DNA of 64,000 bases, from NCBI RefSeq assembly GCF_016890225.1, contig NZ_JAFELM010000043.1, forward strand, positions 62,001 to 126,000, written 5' to 3'. The notes below the pieces were generated by a model. That model ran no database searches. It saw nothing but the letters and a program-made list of their open reading frames with translations, and was not told the DNA's origin. A program made the translations under genes and the position numbers. Positions 42,927-51,359 of this stretch are shown piece by piece. How positions within the stretch are numbered: the first letter of the stretch is position 1; the number at the start of each line of letters is the position of its first letter. This DNA comes from Bacillus suaedaesalsae (lineage in GTDB: Bacteria; Bacillota; Bacilli; Bacillales; SA4).

Positions 42927-44294
42927 ATGCTTACAAAAGATTCTGTTTATGACAGCAAACTACTCGAAGCAATCATAGATTATGCTTACGAATGGATTGT
43001 TGTTGTTGACAACAAAGGGACAATTGTATATATCAATCGTAATTATTGCTCCTTTTTAGGTGTAGACCGAGATCGTGTAATAGGGCAACATGTAACGGAA
43101 GTGATTGAAAATACGAGAATGCACATAGTAGTGACAACAGGCAAAGAGGAAATAGCAGATTTGCAATACATAAAGGGTAATTACATGATTGCAAACCGGA
43201 TTCCATTTTTTTCTGGAGATAAAGTTATAGGTGCTATTGGTACCGTTATTTTCAGAGATACGAAGGAATGGAAAACGATGAATAGCCATATTCGTAATGT
43301 CTTATTTTCCGAACTTCCAGAATCATTGTTTGTAGAAAAGGAATTAAGTGGAGTGAAATATTCACTTCATGATATTATTGGTTCGACCCCGCAGACGATG
43401 GAAATAAAAGAACAAATTAAGAAAGTATCTGACGGTGATATTACTGTTTTAATAAGGGGAGAAAGTGGAACAGGTAAGGAACTGGTTGCACATAGTATCC
43501 ATTTATTAAGTTCTCGAAGTAATAAGCCGTTTGTCAAAGTGAATTGTGGTGCCATTCCTCATGAGTTGCTAGAATCTGAGCTGTTTGGTTATGAAGAAGG
43601 TTCCTTTACAGGAGCAAAAAGAGGGGGAAAAAAAGGAAAGTTTCTGCTGGCAGATGGCGGAACAATTTTTCTAGATGAGATTGGAGATTTACCACTTCAT
43701 ATGCAAGTAAAATTACTACGAGCGTTACAAGAGCGAGAAATTGAGCCGATTGGAAGTGTAAAACCAATTCCAATTAATGTTCGAGTCATAGCAGCAACAA
43801 ATCGGCCCTTAGAGAAAATGATGGAAGAAAATAAGTTTCGAGAAGATTTATTTTATCGTATTCACGTGATGCCGATTCAGCTAATACCATTACGAGATAG
43901 AATTGAAGATTTATCTTCGTTAATACCATATTTCATAAAGAAAATGTCAAAAAAAATAGGGAAGAGAGTCAATCATGTTAGTGAAGATGTGTTACAATTG
44001 TTTTCTTCTTACACTTGGCCAGGGAACATCCGAGAATTAGAGAATGTAATTGAAGCAGCCATTCATCTAACAAGAAATGAATCCGTAACAATGGACGCAC
44101 TGCCACCATATTTGTTAAAACAAAAGCAAAATCAAACCTATATGATTTCATTTAAAGAAGAAATGGATGCAGCAGAAAAAAAACTTATACAAAAAGCACT
44201 TCAAGCAAGTGAATTCGATAAAATGGAAGCTGCAAAATTATTAAATATGAGCAAATCAAGTTTTTATGAGAAAGTAAAAAAACATAGTTTATAA
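42927..44294 (+). CDS. Sigma-54-dependent transcriptional activator (PAS-AAA+-Fis)
   Basis: 455 residues. N-terminal PAS domain (~12-120), AAA+ domain with Walker A GESGTGKE, the sigma-54 contact loop as GSFTGA (usual GAFTGA), Walker B GTIFLDEIGDL and the R-finger region NKFREDLFYRI, then a Fis-type helix-turn-helix (AAKLLNMSKSSFYEKVKKH). It is followed by a palindrome, a -24/-12 promoter and the permease and dehydrogenase genes it presumably controls. Signal sensed by PAS is unknown; 3-hydroxybutyrate is an obvious candidate. Confidence 0.95.
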   Translation: MLTKDSVYDSKLLEAIIDYAYEWIVVVDNKGTIVYINRNYCSFLGVDRDRVIGQHVTEVIENTRMHIVVTTGKEEIADLQYIKGNYMIANRIPFFSGDKVIGAIGTVIFRDTKEWKTMNSHIRNVLFSELPESLFVEKELSGVKYSLHDIIGSTPQTMEIKEQIKKVSDGDITVLIRGESGTGKELVAHSIHLLSSRSNKPFVKVNCGAIPHELLESELFGYEEGSFTGAKRGGKKGKFLLADGGTIFLDEIGDLPLHMQVKLLRALQEREIEPIGSVKPIPINVRVIAATNRPLEKMMEENKFREDLFYRIHVMPIQLIPLRDRIEDLSSLIPYFIKKMSKKIGKRVNHVSEDVLQLFSSYTWPGNIRELENVIEAAIHLTRNESVTMDALPPYLLKQKQNQTYMISFKEEMDAAEKKLIQKALQASEFDKMEAAKLLNMSKSSFYEKVKKHSL

Positions 44295-44297
44295 TTA

Positions 44298-44345
44298 TTC
44301 CAGAAATTCGGAAAAAAGATTCCGAGTTTCTGGAATCTTTTTTTA
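44298..44345 (+). terminator. Terminator of the activator gene
   Basis: TTCCAGAAATTCGGAA/TTCCGAGTTTCTGGAA stem, loop AAAAGA, then TCTTTTTTT. The stem contains TTCGGA/TCCGA words also present in the palindrome downstream. Confidence 0.85.
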
Positions 44346-44378
44346 GCAATAAAAACATGCAAGAATGAAAAGTAGTAG

Positions 44379-44404
44379 ATTGAGTCCGAATATTCGGACT
44401 CAAT
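44379..44404. promoter_or_regulatory. Perfect 26-bp palindrome, predicted activator-binding site
   Basis: Half-site ATTGAGTCCGAAT followed by its exact reverse complement. It ends 46 bp before the -24 element. No T-run follows, so it is an operator rather than a terminator. Likely the upstream activating sequence of the preceding activator. Confidence 0.7.
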
Positions 44405-44450
44405 CAGTTAACTGCATGAATTTAAGTGCGTATTCATAAGATTCAAAAAT

Positions 44451-44465
44451 TGGCACGGAACTTGC
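44451..44465 (+). promoter_or_regulatory. Sigma-54 (-24/-12) promoter
   Basis: TGGCAC, 5 bases, TTGC: an exact match to the sigma-54 core with GG and GC in correct spacing. Located 90 bp before the permease start. Confidence 0.9.
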
Positions 44466-44554
44466 TTATATAATTAGTGAGACTAAAAAAGGAGGATTTA
44501 ATTTTTTGCAAATTTTTGAAAGCGTTATCAAAATTAAGTAAAGGGGGAATATCA

Positions 44555-45874
44555 ATGTTAAGTATGATTGGCTTAGTAGGCGGTTTGGCATTATTAATTT
44601 TTTTAACAATGAGAGGTATGAACTTACTAGTTGCAGGTCCACTATGTGCATTATTTGTAGCTGTTTTTAGTGGTTTGCCGTTGTTTCCACAATTGGCGGA
44701 GGAAGGGGCAGCAAACTTCGTCGGAAATTATATGGGGGGCTTTGCTAGCTTCGTAACATCTTGGTATTTAATGTTCTTATTAGGTGCTATTTTCGGTAAA
44801 GTGATGGAGGATAGCGGGGCAGCAGATAGTGTATCACAATGGATTGTGAACAAACTTGGTATGAAATTCGCTGTATTAGCAATTGTGTTAGCTTGTGCAG
44901 TATTAACTTATGGTGGAGTTAGCTTGTTCGTCGTTGCATTCTCTGTTTATCCAATGGCATTAAGTTTGTTTAAGCAAGCGAACTTACCTAGACGATTTAT
45001 TCCTGCAGCACTTGCATTAGGTTCCGTTACATTTACGATGACTTCAGCAGGTTCACCTGAAATTCAAAACTGGATTCCAATTGAATTTTTAGGAACTACT
45101 CATATGGCAGGATGGGAAGTAAGTTTAATCGTTGCAGTATTTATGGGTGTGTTCGGTTACTGGTGGTTAAAGAAAATGATAACAAAAGCGGTTCAAAAAG
45201 GTGAGAAATTTGAATCGAGAAAAAATGACCCAGTAATGACTGATCGTAAGTTACCGAATCCTATCATGGCAGTTATTCCATTATTAGTTGTATTAATTAT
45301 TTCATATATTTTCCATGACTCACTAAAACAATCTGCGTTAATCGTTGCATTGTTAGGTGGAATTATTGCTACTTATGTTTTAAATCGTCCATATTTCAAG
45401 AATTTCTGGGAAGCAATGTCTGAAGGTACAATGGGAGCATTAGTCGCAATTGGTAATACGGCTGCCGTAGTAGGCTTTGGTGGTGTCGCAAAAGCTGTTC
45501 CAGCGTTTCAGGTTGCAGTTGATGCAATGACAAGTATTCCTGGAAGTCCGTTAATTGGAGGTGCGATTGCAGTCAGTGTCATTGCGGGGATGACAGGTTC
45601 AGCTTCTGGTGGTCAAGCAATAGCCTTACCGTTAATTGCACCACATTACATGGATATAGGTGTCAATCCGGAAGCGTTGCACCGAGTCGTATCCATTTCG
45701 TCTGGAGCGCTAGATTCATTGCCACACAACGGGTATGTTGTAACAACCATTCGTGGTATATGTGGCGAGACACATGGTGATGCCTATGGTGCAGTTGGAG
45801 CAGTTACGGTCATAGTTCCAGCAATTGGCGTAATACTAGCAATTGTTTTATTTTCACTAGGACTTGGAATTTAA
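44555..45874 (+). CDS. GntP-family permease, probable 3-hydroxybutyrate transporter
   Basis: 439 residues, about twelve membrane spans, from ATG 44555 with AAAGGGGGAAT upstream. Family signs: the hydrophobic opening GLVGGLALLIFLTMRGMN, MTSAGSPEIQN and the C-terminal SGALDSLPHNGYVVTTI. GntP members import gluconate or other hydroxyacids. The downstream 3-hydroxybutyrate dehydrogenase indicates D-3-hydroxybutyrate as substrate. Expression is predicted to be sigma-54 dependent. Confidence 0.9.
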   Translation: MLSMIGLVGGLALLIFLTMRGMNLLVAGPLCALFVAVFSGLPLFPQLAEEGAANFVGNYMGGFASFVTSWYLMFLLGAIFGKVMEDSGAADSVSQWIVNKLGMKFAVLAIVLACAVLTYGGVSLFVVAFSVYPMALSLFKQANLPRRFIPAALALGSVTFTMTSAGSPEIQNWIPIEFLGTTHMAGWEVSLIVAVFMGVFGYWWLKKMITKAVQKGEKFESRKNDPVMTDRKLPNPIMAVIPLLVVLIISYIFHDSLKQSALIVALLGGIIATYVLNRPYFKNFWEAMSEGTMGALVAIGNTAAVVGFGGVAKAVPAFQVAVDAMTSIPGSPLIGGAIAVSVIAGMTGSASGGQAIALPLIAPHYMDIGVNPEALHRVVSISSGALDSLPHNGYVVTTIRGICGETHGDAYGAVGAVTVIVPAIGVILAIVLFSLGLGI

Positions 45875-45894
45875 ATTAGAGAGGGTGAAAGGTA

Positions 45895-46671
45895 ATGGTC
45901 CAATCACAGGTTGTATTTGTCACAGGTGCAGCTAGTGGAATCGGTTTTGAACTGGCAAAGGCATTTGCGACTGCTGGAGCAAACGTCGTACTCACGGATT
46001 TAAATGGCGAAAAGGTAGTAGAGGCATCTAGAGAATTAAATGATCTAGGATATGAAACGATTGGATTAAGATGTGATGTAACTAATGAAACAGAGGTAAT
46101 TCATGCGATTAATGAAAGTGTTAACCATTATGGTAGATTGGATGTTTGCATTAATAATGCTGGATTACAGTATGTTTCGACCATTGAGGAATTTCCAGTA
46201 GAAAAATTTGAACTATTAACAAAAGTCATGTTAACAGCACCGTTTATTGCAATAAAACATGTTTTTCCGATTATGAAAAAGCAAGGTTTTGGGAGAATTC
46301 TAAATATGGCTTCCATAAATGGCTTAGTAGGGTTTGCCGGAAAGGCAGCTTACAACTCAGCTAAACATGGTGTAATAGGTTTAACAAAGGTTGCAGCGCT
46401 AGAAGGTGCAGAGCATGGTATTACGGTTAATGCAATTTGCCCTGGATATGTTGATACACCTTTAGTACGAAACCAATTAGAAGACCTAGCGAAAACAAGA
46501 AAAGTCGCACTAGAAAAAGTGTTAGAGGAAGTAATATATCCGCTTGTACCACAAAAAAGACTTCTAGCAGTTGAAGAGATTGCTAGTTACGCTTTATTTT
46601 TAGCGAGTGATGCAGCAAAAGGAATTACAGGGCAAGCAACAGTCATTGATGGAGGATATACAGCACAATAA
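45895..46671 (+). CDS. 3-hydroxybutyrate dehydrogenase (SDR)
   Basis: 258 residues, classical SDR: TGAASGIG cofactor motif, NNAGLQYVSTIEEFP, catalytic Ser in NMASINGLVG, YNSAKHG (YxxxK) and the family-typical TPLVRNQLED with LVPQKRLL. Oxidises D-3-hydroxybutyrate to acetoacetate with NAD+. GAGAGGGTGAAAGGT precedes the ATG, 20 bp after the permease gene. The acetoacetate could be activated by a CoA-transferase; YodS/R is one candidate. Confidence 0.92.
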   Translation: MVQSQVVFVTGAASGIGFELAKAFATAGANVVLTDLNGEKVVEASRELNDLGYETIGLRCDVTNETEVIHAINESVNHYGRLDVCINNAGLQYVSTIEEFPVEKFELLTKVMLTAPFIAIKHVFPIMKKQGFGRILNMASINGLVGFAGKAAYNSAKHGVIGLTKVAALEGAEHGITVNAICPGYVDTPLVRNQLEDLAKTRKVALEKVLEEVIYPLVPQKRLLAVEEIASYALFLASDAAKGITGQATVIDGGYTAQ

Positions 46672-46702
46672 AAGAGTGAATAACTTTAGGTAGATATCAT
46701 AA

Positions 46703-47086
46703 GAGGCTGAGACATAAGTATTTCAGTCAATGATAAACCCGAACTATTTGGCGATGTTTTAATGAATCTCTCACCTAATAGTTCGGGTGTTTATTTGTTG
46801 CTTTCAATAGAATTGTTTGATTTGCATCCAATTTATAAAAATCTAGTGGAATGGAGCGGAAGACACTCGACTCCTGCGGGAAGTAGAGGAAAGGCTGAGA
46901 CCCGCAGGCGCAGGCGAGGAGGTAGGTTTTTTCACGATAGTGAAAATAACCATCAGCTTCCTCCCCGCGGAAAGCGAGTGTCTGCAGCGTAATGGAACAA
47001 ACGTGTTCTTCTAGCGTAACTGATTCATAAATAATTTAGATATTACTTGCCCTTGAGGATGATGTTTTTAGTTATGTCCTATCCTC
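46703..47086 (+). mobile_element. Repeat element family B, copy 2 (384 bp)
   Basis: Left end GAGGCTGAGACATAAG and inverted right end GAGGATAGGACATAAC form imperfect terminal repeats. Contains the CCCGAACTATT hairpin, an AATGGAGCGGAAGACACTCG / CGAGTGTCTGCAGCGTAATG palindrome, and a GC-rich core shared with family A. Matches the reverse complement of 10190-10514. The open frame through it is not credible coding. The first hairpin may terminate the 3-hydroxybutyrate operon. Confidence 0.78.
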
Positions 47087-47128
47087 TTCTTTATGTTTCT
47101 ATGTGGTTTACATTGTGTATTCAACTCC

Positions 47129-47154
47129 AATCTGTTTGTCAAAACAAACAGATT
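47129..47154. repeat. Perfect short hairpin/palindrome
   Basis: AATCTGTTTG and CAAACAGATT around TCAAAA. Could be a transcription-factor site or a hairpin; no T-run. The region 47087-47243 has no gene. Confidence 0.5.
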
Positions 47155-47247
47155 ATAAAATAGATAGGTCTTAAACTTTAAGCTAAGTCTAACAATTAAA
47201 ATTAGATAATTATCCATCTTAAATCCAAAATAAATGTAAAGACTAAA

Positions 47248-47289
47248 AGAAGCATTCCGAATGATTCGCCATTCAAAATGCTTCTTTTT
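47248..47289. terminator. Bidirectional terminator-like hairpin
   Basis: AGAAGCATT/AATGCTTCT stem with flanking A-run and TTTTTC. Probably ends the minus-strand zinc-knuckle gene. Confidence 0.55.
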
Positions 47290-47312
47290 CTGATGTCCTT
47301 AAATTATGAAGT

Positions 47313-47435
47313 TCAATATTTCTGATCACAATCAAAACATATGACCTTTCCTTCTACAACCGTCCCGTTTAAAAACCCATCAAAACAATAAACAGGCTTC
47401 TCACACTTCACACATGTACCTATATATTCCTTCAC
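47313..47435 (-). CDS. 40-residue zinc-ribbon-like micropeptide
   Basis: GTG start with AAGGGG 10 bases upstream. Encodes CVKC (residues ~8-11) and CFDC (~33-36), two CxxC knuckles suited to one zinc, with YCFDGFLNG between. No family is recognised. A hairpin terminator lies just downstream. It may be a tiny zinc protein similar in style to other Bacillus micropeptides. Confidence 0.55.
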   Translation of the reverse strand: MKEYIGTCVKCEKPVYCFDGFLNGTVVEGKVICFDCDQKY

Positions 47436-47524
47436 AACAATCAATCCCCTTGGGCTTTTCTTTAAAAATAGTGTATTTGGGGATTCTAATAATTACTACA
47501 TAATAAGTACCAAATCTTTTTAAA

Positions 47525-47544
47525 GATAGTAATTTTCTGCTATC
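47525..47544 (-). terminator. Weak terminator of the 84-aa gene
   Basis: GATAG/CTATC stem with a 10-nt loop followed on the minus strand by TTTAAAAAG. Confidence 0.35.
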
Positions 47545-47550
47545 ATATTG

Positions 47551-47805
47551 TTAGGAAGCAGGATTTTCACTTTCAATTTCTGCTAATTCAGTTCGAAGTG
47601 AAGTTTCTTTAGTTAAGATTAATGATCCGTTTTTTATTAACCCTAAAAACTGATCAATGGGAAAAGCACCACGAGAACGCGCATTTTCCATTTCAATCTC
47701 AACTGTTTTTTCGTTAAACTGAAGAATACGTAATGTTTGTGCTTTGCTGAAATTAGGGATAAACTTTTCTGTGATAGTAAAAAACATATTTTCCTTAAGT
47801 TCCAA
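47551..47805 (-). CDS. 84-residue hypothetical protein
   Basis: TTG start with AAGGGTGAGATAA upstream. A compact protein with beta-rich N-terminus (NMFFTITEKFIPN) and a helical acidic C-terminus (LRTELAEIESEN). No motif recognised. Divergent from yojF with 84 bp between starts, so the two share a promoter region. Confidence 0.6.
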   Translation of the reverse strand: MELKENMFFTITEKFIPNFSKAQTLRILQFNEKTVEIEMENARSRGAFPIDQFLGLIKNGSLILTKETSLRTELAEIESENPAS

Positions 47806-47889
47806 TTATCTCACCCTTTGTTAGAATTTACTAATATATCGTTTCCTAATAGTTAGTGGTACATACATAAAAAAATGGAGGTAGGACAT

Positions 47890-48234
47890 TTGAAACCGAT
47901 CGTAAAAGAAGAAGTCCAACAATCCTTAGATTCGTTTAAAAATAAAACAATTTATTTACATTTAGAAACAACAAACGGTGCTTATGCTAGTCATTTGCGG
48001 GAGAAGATGGTAGTTGGTGCATATATCCGCAATGGGGAAATTCAATACTCGGAAGGGAAAATCCAAGGAGAAGGTCCATATCGAATCGGATTAAAAATGG
48101 AAATAGGTTGGATTTACGCGGAAGGATTAACAGATTGGAAAATAGACGAAAAAGGTCGTCTCCTTATAGCAGGACATGACCCAGAGGGTAAATTAGCAGT
48201 TGCATTCCAAATTAGTGAAACACCTTTCGAATAA
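47890..48234 (+). CDS. yojF: YojF-family protein (DUF1806)
   Basis: 114 residues from TTG 47890, since GGAGGT lies 7 bases upstream and the B. subtilis protein begins similarly. Conserved strings: IYLHLETTNGAYASHL, AYIRNGEIQYSEGKIQGEGPYR, GWIYAEGLTDW. Always found next to bshB2; function unknown, possibly an accessory of bacillithiol synthesis. Separated from bshB2 by 13 bp. Confidence 0.9.
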   Translation: MKPIVKEEVQQSLDSFKNKTIYLHLETTNGAYASHLREKMVVGAYIRNGEIQYSEGKIQGEGPYRIGLKMEIGWIYAEGLTDWKIDEKGRLLIAGHDPEGKLAVAFQISETPFE

Positions 48235-48247
48235 GGAGTGAAGAGAA

Positions 48248-48913
48248 ATGAAAGAGCATGTACTTGTTGTTTTACCACATCCAGATGACGAAGCTTTTGG
48301 TGCTGCTGGAATTATCTCGTTGCATACAAAAAGAGGAGTCACCGTTACATATGCTTGTGGCACGCTAGGTGAAATGGGAAGGAACATGGGGATTCCTCCT
48401 TTTGCGAATCGTGAAACGTTACCGTTAATTCGCAAGAAGGAGTTAGAAGAAGCTTGTGCTGCAATGGGTATTCAAGATTTACGTTTGATGGGTTTTAGAG
48501 ACAAAACCATTGAATTTGAAGATCCAGAAATTGTAGCAGACTCAATCTTTGACATTTTACTAGAAGTGAAACCATCACTAGTCATTACTCATTATCCAGG
48601 ATTTGCAGTTCATCCGGATCATGACGCCTTTGGGGCAGCCACAATAATAGCACTATCTCGTCTTCCAAAAGACGAAAGACCGGTGACGTATGCAATGGCA
48701 TTTTCGAAAAACTGTAGAGAAGTACTTGGTGAACCGGACATTCATATTAATATTGAAAAAGTGTACAAAAATAAAATTGATGCGCTAAAAGCTCATAAAA
48801 GTCAGACAGGTTATATGACTGATGGGATGGAAGAAAAGTTTAAAGCAGGAGATCCAGATATTATGCATTGGTTATCAAAAGAATCATTCTGGACATACCG
48901 CTTTAATGACTAG
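48248..48913 (+). CDS. bshB2: Bacillithiol biosynthesis deacetylase BshB2
   Basis: 221 residues, LmbE/PIG-L fold. Zinc and catalytic motif HPDDEAFG at residues ~11-18, plus THYPGFAVHPDHDA with further ligands. Deacetylates GlcNAc-malate to GlcN-malate in bacillithiol synthesis, overlapping BshB1. AAGGAGTGAAGAG precedes the ATG. Pairs logically with bacilliredoxin BrxB at 1 kb. Confidence 0.95.
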   Translation: MKEHVLVVLPHPDDEAFGAAGIISLHTKRGVTVTYACGTLGEMGRNMGIPPFANRETLPLIRKKELEEACAAMGIQDLRLMGFRDKTIEFEDPEIVADSIFDILLEVKPSLVITHYPGFAVHPDHDAFGAATIIALSRLPKDERPVTYAMAFSKNCREVLGEPDIHINIEKVYKNKIDALKAHKSQTGYMTDGMEEKFKAGDPDIMHWLSKESFWTYRFND

Positions 48914-48928
48914 ATGGGAAGCCTAAGA

Positions 48929-49192
48929 ATGGAGCAAATAGATGATCAGCTGCTGCAGTCCTTCCGTGAGTTATGGCACAATCGGCCCCTTCTGGTAAAT
49001 GGAAATGCACAAGAAACAATCAGGCAAGCGATACTTACTGATATAATGGATGAACTTACCCATCCACGTGCCCGTTCAACTCCTCATAAAAAGTTTTATT
49101 TAGCTGTAAAACGAATTTTGGAATCATCCATTCCAGACAATGATAAACTAGCGATTATCAAATTATATGAAAAAGAATTGAGTAAGCTTTAA
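48929..49192 (+). CDS. Hypothetical 87-residue protein
   Basis: Starts at ATG 48929 (GGGAAG upstream) or at ATG 48914; neither SD is strong and translational coupling to bshB2 is likely, as the earlier ATG lies directly after its stop. Helical and charged, with no membrane segment or motif. Ends in a strong terminator, closing the yojF-bshB2 operon. Confidence 0.6.
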   Translation: MEQIDDQLLQSFRELWHNRPLLVNGNAQETIRQAILTDIMDELTHPRARSTPHKKFYLAVKRILESSIPDNDKLAIIKLYEKELSKL

Positions 49193-49200
49193 TAAAAAAT

Positions 49201-49226
49201 CTGTCCGAATTCGGACAGGTTTTTTT
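49201..49226 (+). terminator. Strong terminator of the yojF-bshB2 operon
   Basis: Perfect CTGTCCGAA/TTCGGACAG stem then GTTTTTTT. Confidence 0.9.
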
Positions 49227-49471
49227 CAGTTGTGTTTCTTCAGGTAAATACGTTAAAGCAAGGTATATAAGTTTTCAAATTACATAAATATGTGTCGATG
49301 ATGCTTTTATAAAGACTGTTTTCAAGTAGATTACTGATAGTTCTTAAACGATTAAAATCAAACTAAATTAATAACTTCAGAGCATCTTCTTTACTGTGTT
49401 CCTCATTCATTAGATATGGTTGTAAAGAAACAAATTTTAGGTAATAAGCCTTACTAATAGAGGTGAATGTC

Positions 49472-51097
49472 TTGCAATTTTCAGCACAAAAAAGAATGGA
49501 GAATTTACGTAACTATCATAAGCGAAAGTTTGATGTAATTGTGATTGGTGGTGGGATTACTGGCGCGGGAATTGCACTTGATGCAGTTACTAGGGGATTC
49601 AAGACTGCCTTATTTGAAATGCAAGATTTTGCAGCGGGCACATCAAGTCGTTCGACGAAGCTTGTTCATGGAGGTTTGCGTTATTTAAAGCAATTTGAAG
49701 TGAAGATGGTTAGTGAAGTAGGAAAGGAACGGGCAATTGTTTATAAAAACGGGCCACATGTGACAACTCCAGAATGGATGATGCTTCCTATTTATAAAAA
49801 AGGAACGTTTGGAAAATTTTCAACATCACTCGGTTTATATATATATGATTATTTAGCTTCTGTTCAAAAGAAGGAAAGAAGAAGGATGTTAACGAAAGAA
49901 AAGACACTTAGTATTGAACCACTGTTAAAGAATGATAATCTTTTAGGTAGTGGCTATTATGTGGAATATCGAACTGATGATGCAAGACTGACAATTGAAG
50001 TCTTAAAGGCCGCAGCTAAACATGGTGCATTTCTATCCAATTATACGAAAGTTACTGAATTAATTTATGAAGGAAATAAAGTCATGGGAGTAAAAGTGAA
50101 AGATCAATTGAAGGGAACGACTTATGAATATTTAGCCAAACATGTAGTGAATGCCTCTGGTCCATGGGTAGATGATGTTCGTGTATTAGATTCTAATAAT
50201 CGTTCTAAGTCATTATTGCTAACGAAAGGAGTTCACATTGTAATCGATCGTAAGAGGTTTCCGCTGAACAATGCTATTTATTTTGATACACATGATAAAC
50301 GTATGATTTTTGCGATTCCTCGTGACAACAAAACGTATGTAGGGACAACGGATACGTTTTATGATGATGGGAAAGAAAATCCTCGTATTATAGATGATGA
50401 TATTAATTATTTGTTAATAGCCATCAACGAGATGTTTCCATCTGTTTTATTACAAAGGAAAGACATCGAATCTTCATGGTCTGGTTTGAGACCTCTAATA
50501 CAGGAAGAAGGGAAAGCTCCATCGCAAATATCAAGAAAAGATGAAATTTGGGAGTCATCAAGTGGACTCATCTCAATTGCAGGCGGTAAACTTACTGGTT
50601 ATCGGAAAATGGCAGAACAAATAGTGGATAGAATTATAAGAAAAGAAAAAGTAACTAATGCTTGTATGACTCGGAATACTCCCATTTCTGGTGGAGATTT
50701 AGAAGGGGACTTTACACAATTTATTTCGAAGAATAAGTTGAAAGCTAGAAGGTATGGGTTTTCTTTAGAAGAAGGTGAAAGGTTAGCGAGGCTATATGGT
50801 TCTAATGTGAATACAATCTTTCAATTAACAGACTTGTATAAAAAGGATCATAAAAATTTTAACATTCCCTTTGATCTATTCATTCAAGTCCTGTACTCCA
50901 TTAAATATGAAATGGCTGTAAAACCTAGTGATATTTTTGTTAGGAGACTTGGCACGCTTTACTTTAATATAGAAAAATGTCGGAAGTATCATCATGCAAT
51001 TGCAGAAGTAATGGGATACTATTTAGGGTGGACTGAGTATGATAAGGAAAGGTATGTAAATGAGAGTGAAAATCTCATATTAGATGTATCTTTCTAA
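49472..51097 (+). CDS. glpD: Aerobic glycerol-3-phosphate dehydrogenase
   Basis: 541 residues, FAD enzyme: DVIVIGGGITGAGIALDA, then AGTSSRSTKLVHGGLRYL and the C-terminal SWSGLRPLI and GGKLTGYRKMAEQ. Oxidises glycerol-3-phosphate to DHAP at the inner membrane, passing electrons to menaquinone. TTG 49472 has AGAGGTGA 5 bases upstream; GTG 49463 lies within that SD. No glpF, glpK or glpP is nearby, unlike B. subtilis. The 245-bp upstream region shows no clear antiterminator hairpin. Confidence 0.96.
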   Translation: MQFSAQKRMENLRNYHKRKFDVIVIGGGITGAGIALDAVTRGFKTALFEMQDFAAGTSSRSTKLVHGGLRYLKQFEVKMVSEVGKERAIVYKNGPHVTTPEWMMLPIYKKGTFGKFSTSLGLYIYDYLASVQKKERRRMLTKEKTLSIEPLLKNDNLLGSGYYVEYRTDDARLTIEVLKAAAKHGAFLSNYTKVTELIYEGNKVMGVKVKDQLKGTTYEYLAKHVVNASGPWVDDVRVLDSNNRSKSLLLTKGVHIVIDRKRFPLNNAIYFDTHDKRMIFAIPRDNKTYVGTTDTFYDDGKENPRIIDDDINYLLIAINEMFPSVLLQRKDIESSWSGLRPLIQEEGKAPSQISRKDEIWESSSGLISIAGGKLTGYRKMAEQIVDRIIRKEKVTNACMTRNTPISGGDLEGDFTQFISKNKLKARRYGFSLEEGERLARLYGSNVNTIFQLTDLYKKDHKNFNIPFDLFIQVLYSIKYEMAVKPSDIFVRRLGTLYFNIEKCRKYHHAIAEVMGYYLGWTEYDKERYVNESENLILDVSF

Positions 51098-51359
51098 TAG
51101 GCTGTTTTTGAATAGTTTGTTGTTTATTGAAGTAGAGAAACTAGTAGAGATTGGGGCATCTTTTCGTCTTTGTAATGTGTATTTCACATATAGACACATA
51201 AAGATAATAAGAATTTTATTTAATTACAACAAAATTTACAAAAAGAGCCTTTCAATAGTAAAAATATTTATGATATTGCGAGTATTTCTACTTGATAAAA
51301 GCTATAAGGACAGGTTACTTTTATAGTAGGAAATTATATTGAAATGAGCTGGTCTTTTT

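Noticed and set aside
46762-46992. 76-codon open frame with RRR/GGRFF composition
   Set aside because: It is a translation of the repeat element core; no SD and no conservation expected.
49227-49471. GlpP-type antiterminator leader upstream of glpD
   Set aside because: No convincing terminator hairpin or conserved leader element was found in the interval.
51084-51326. 80-codon open frame after glpD
   Set aside because: Starts inside glpD, no SD, very AT-rich with I/L/K/Y bias typical of non-coding DNA.
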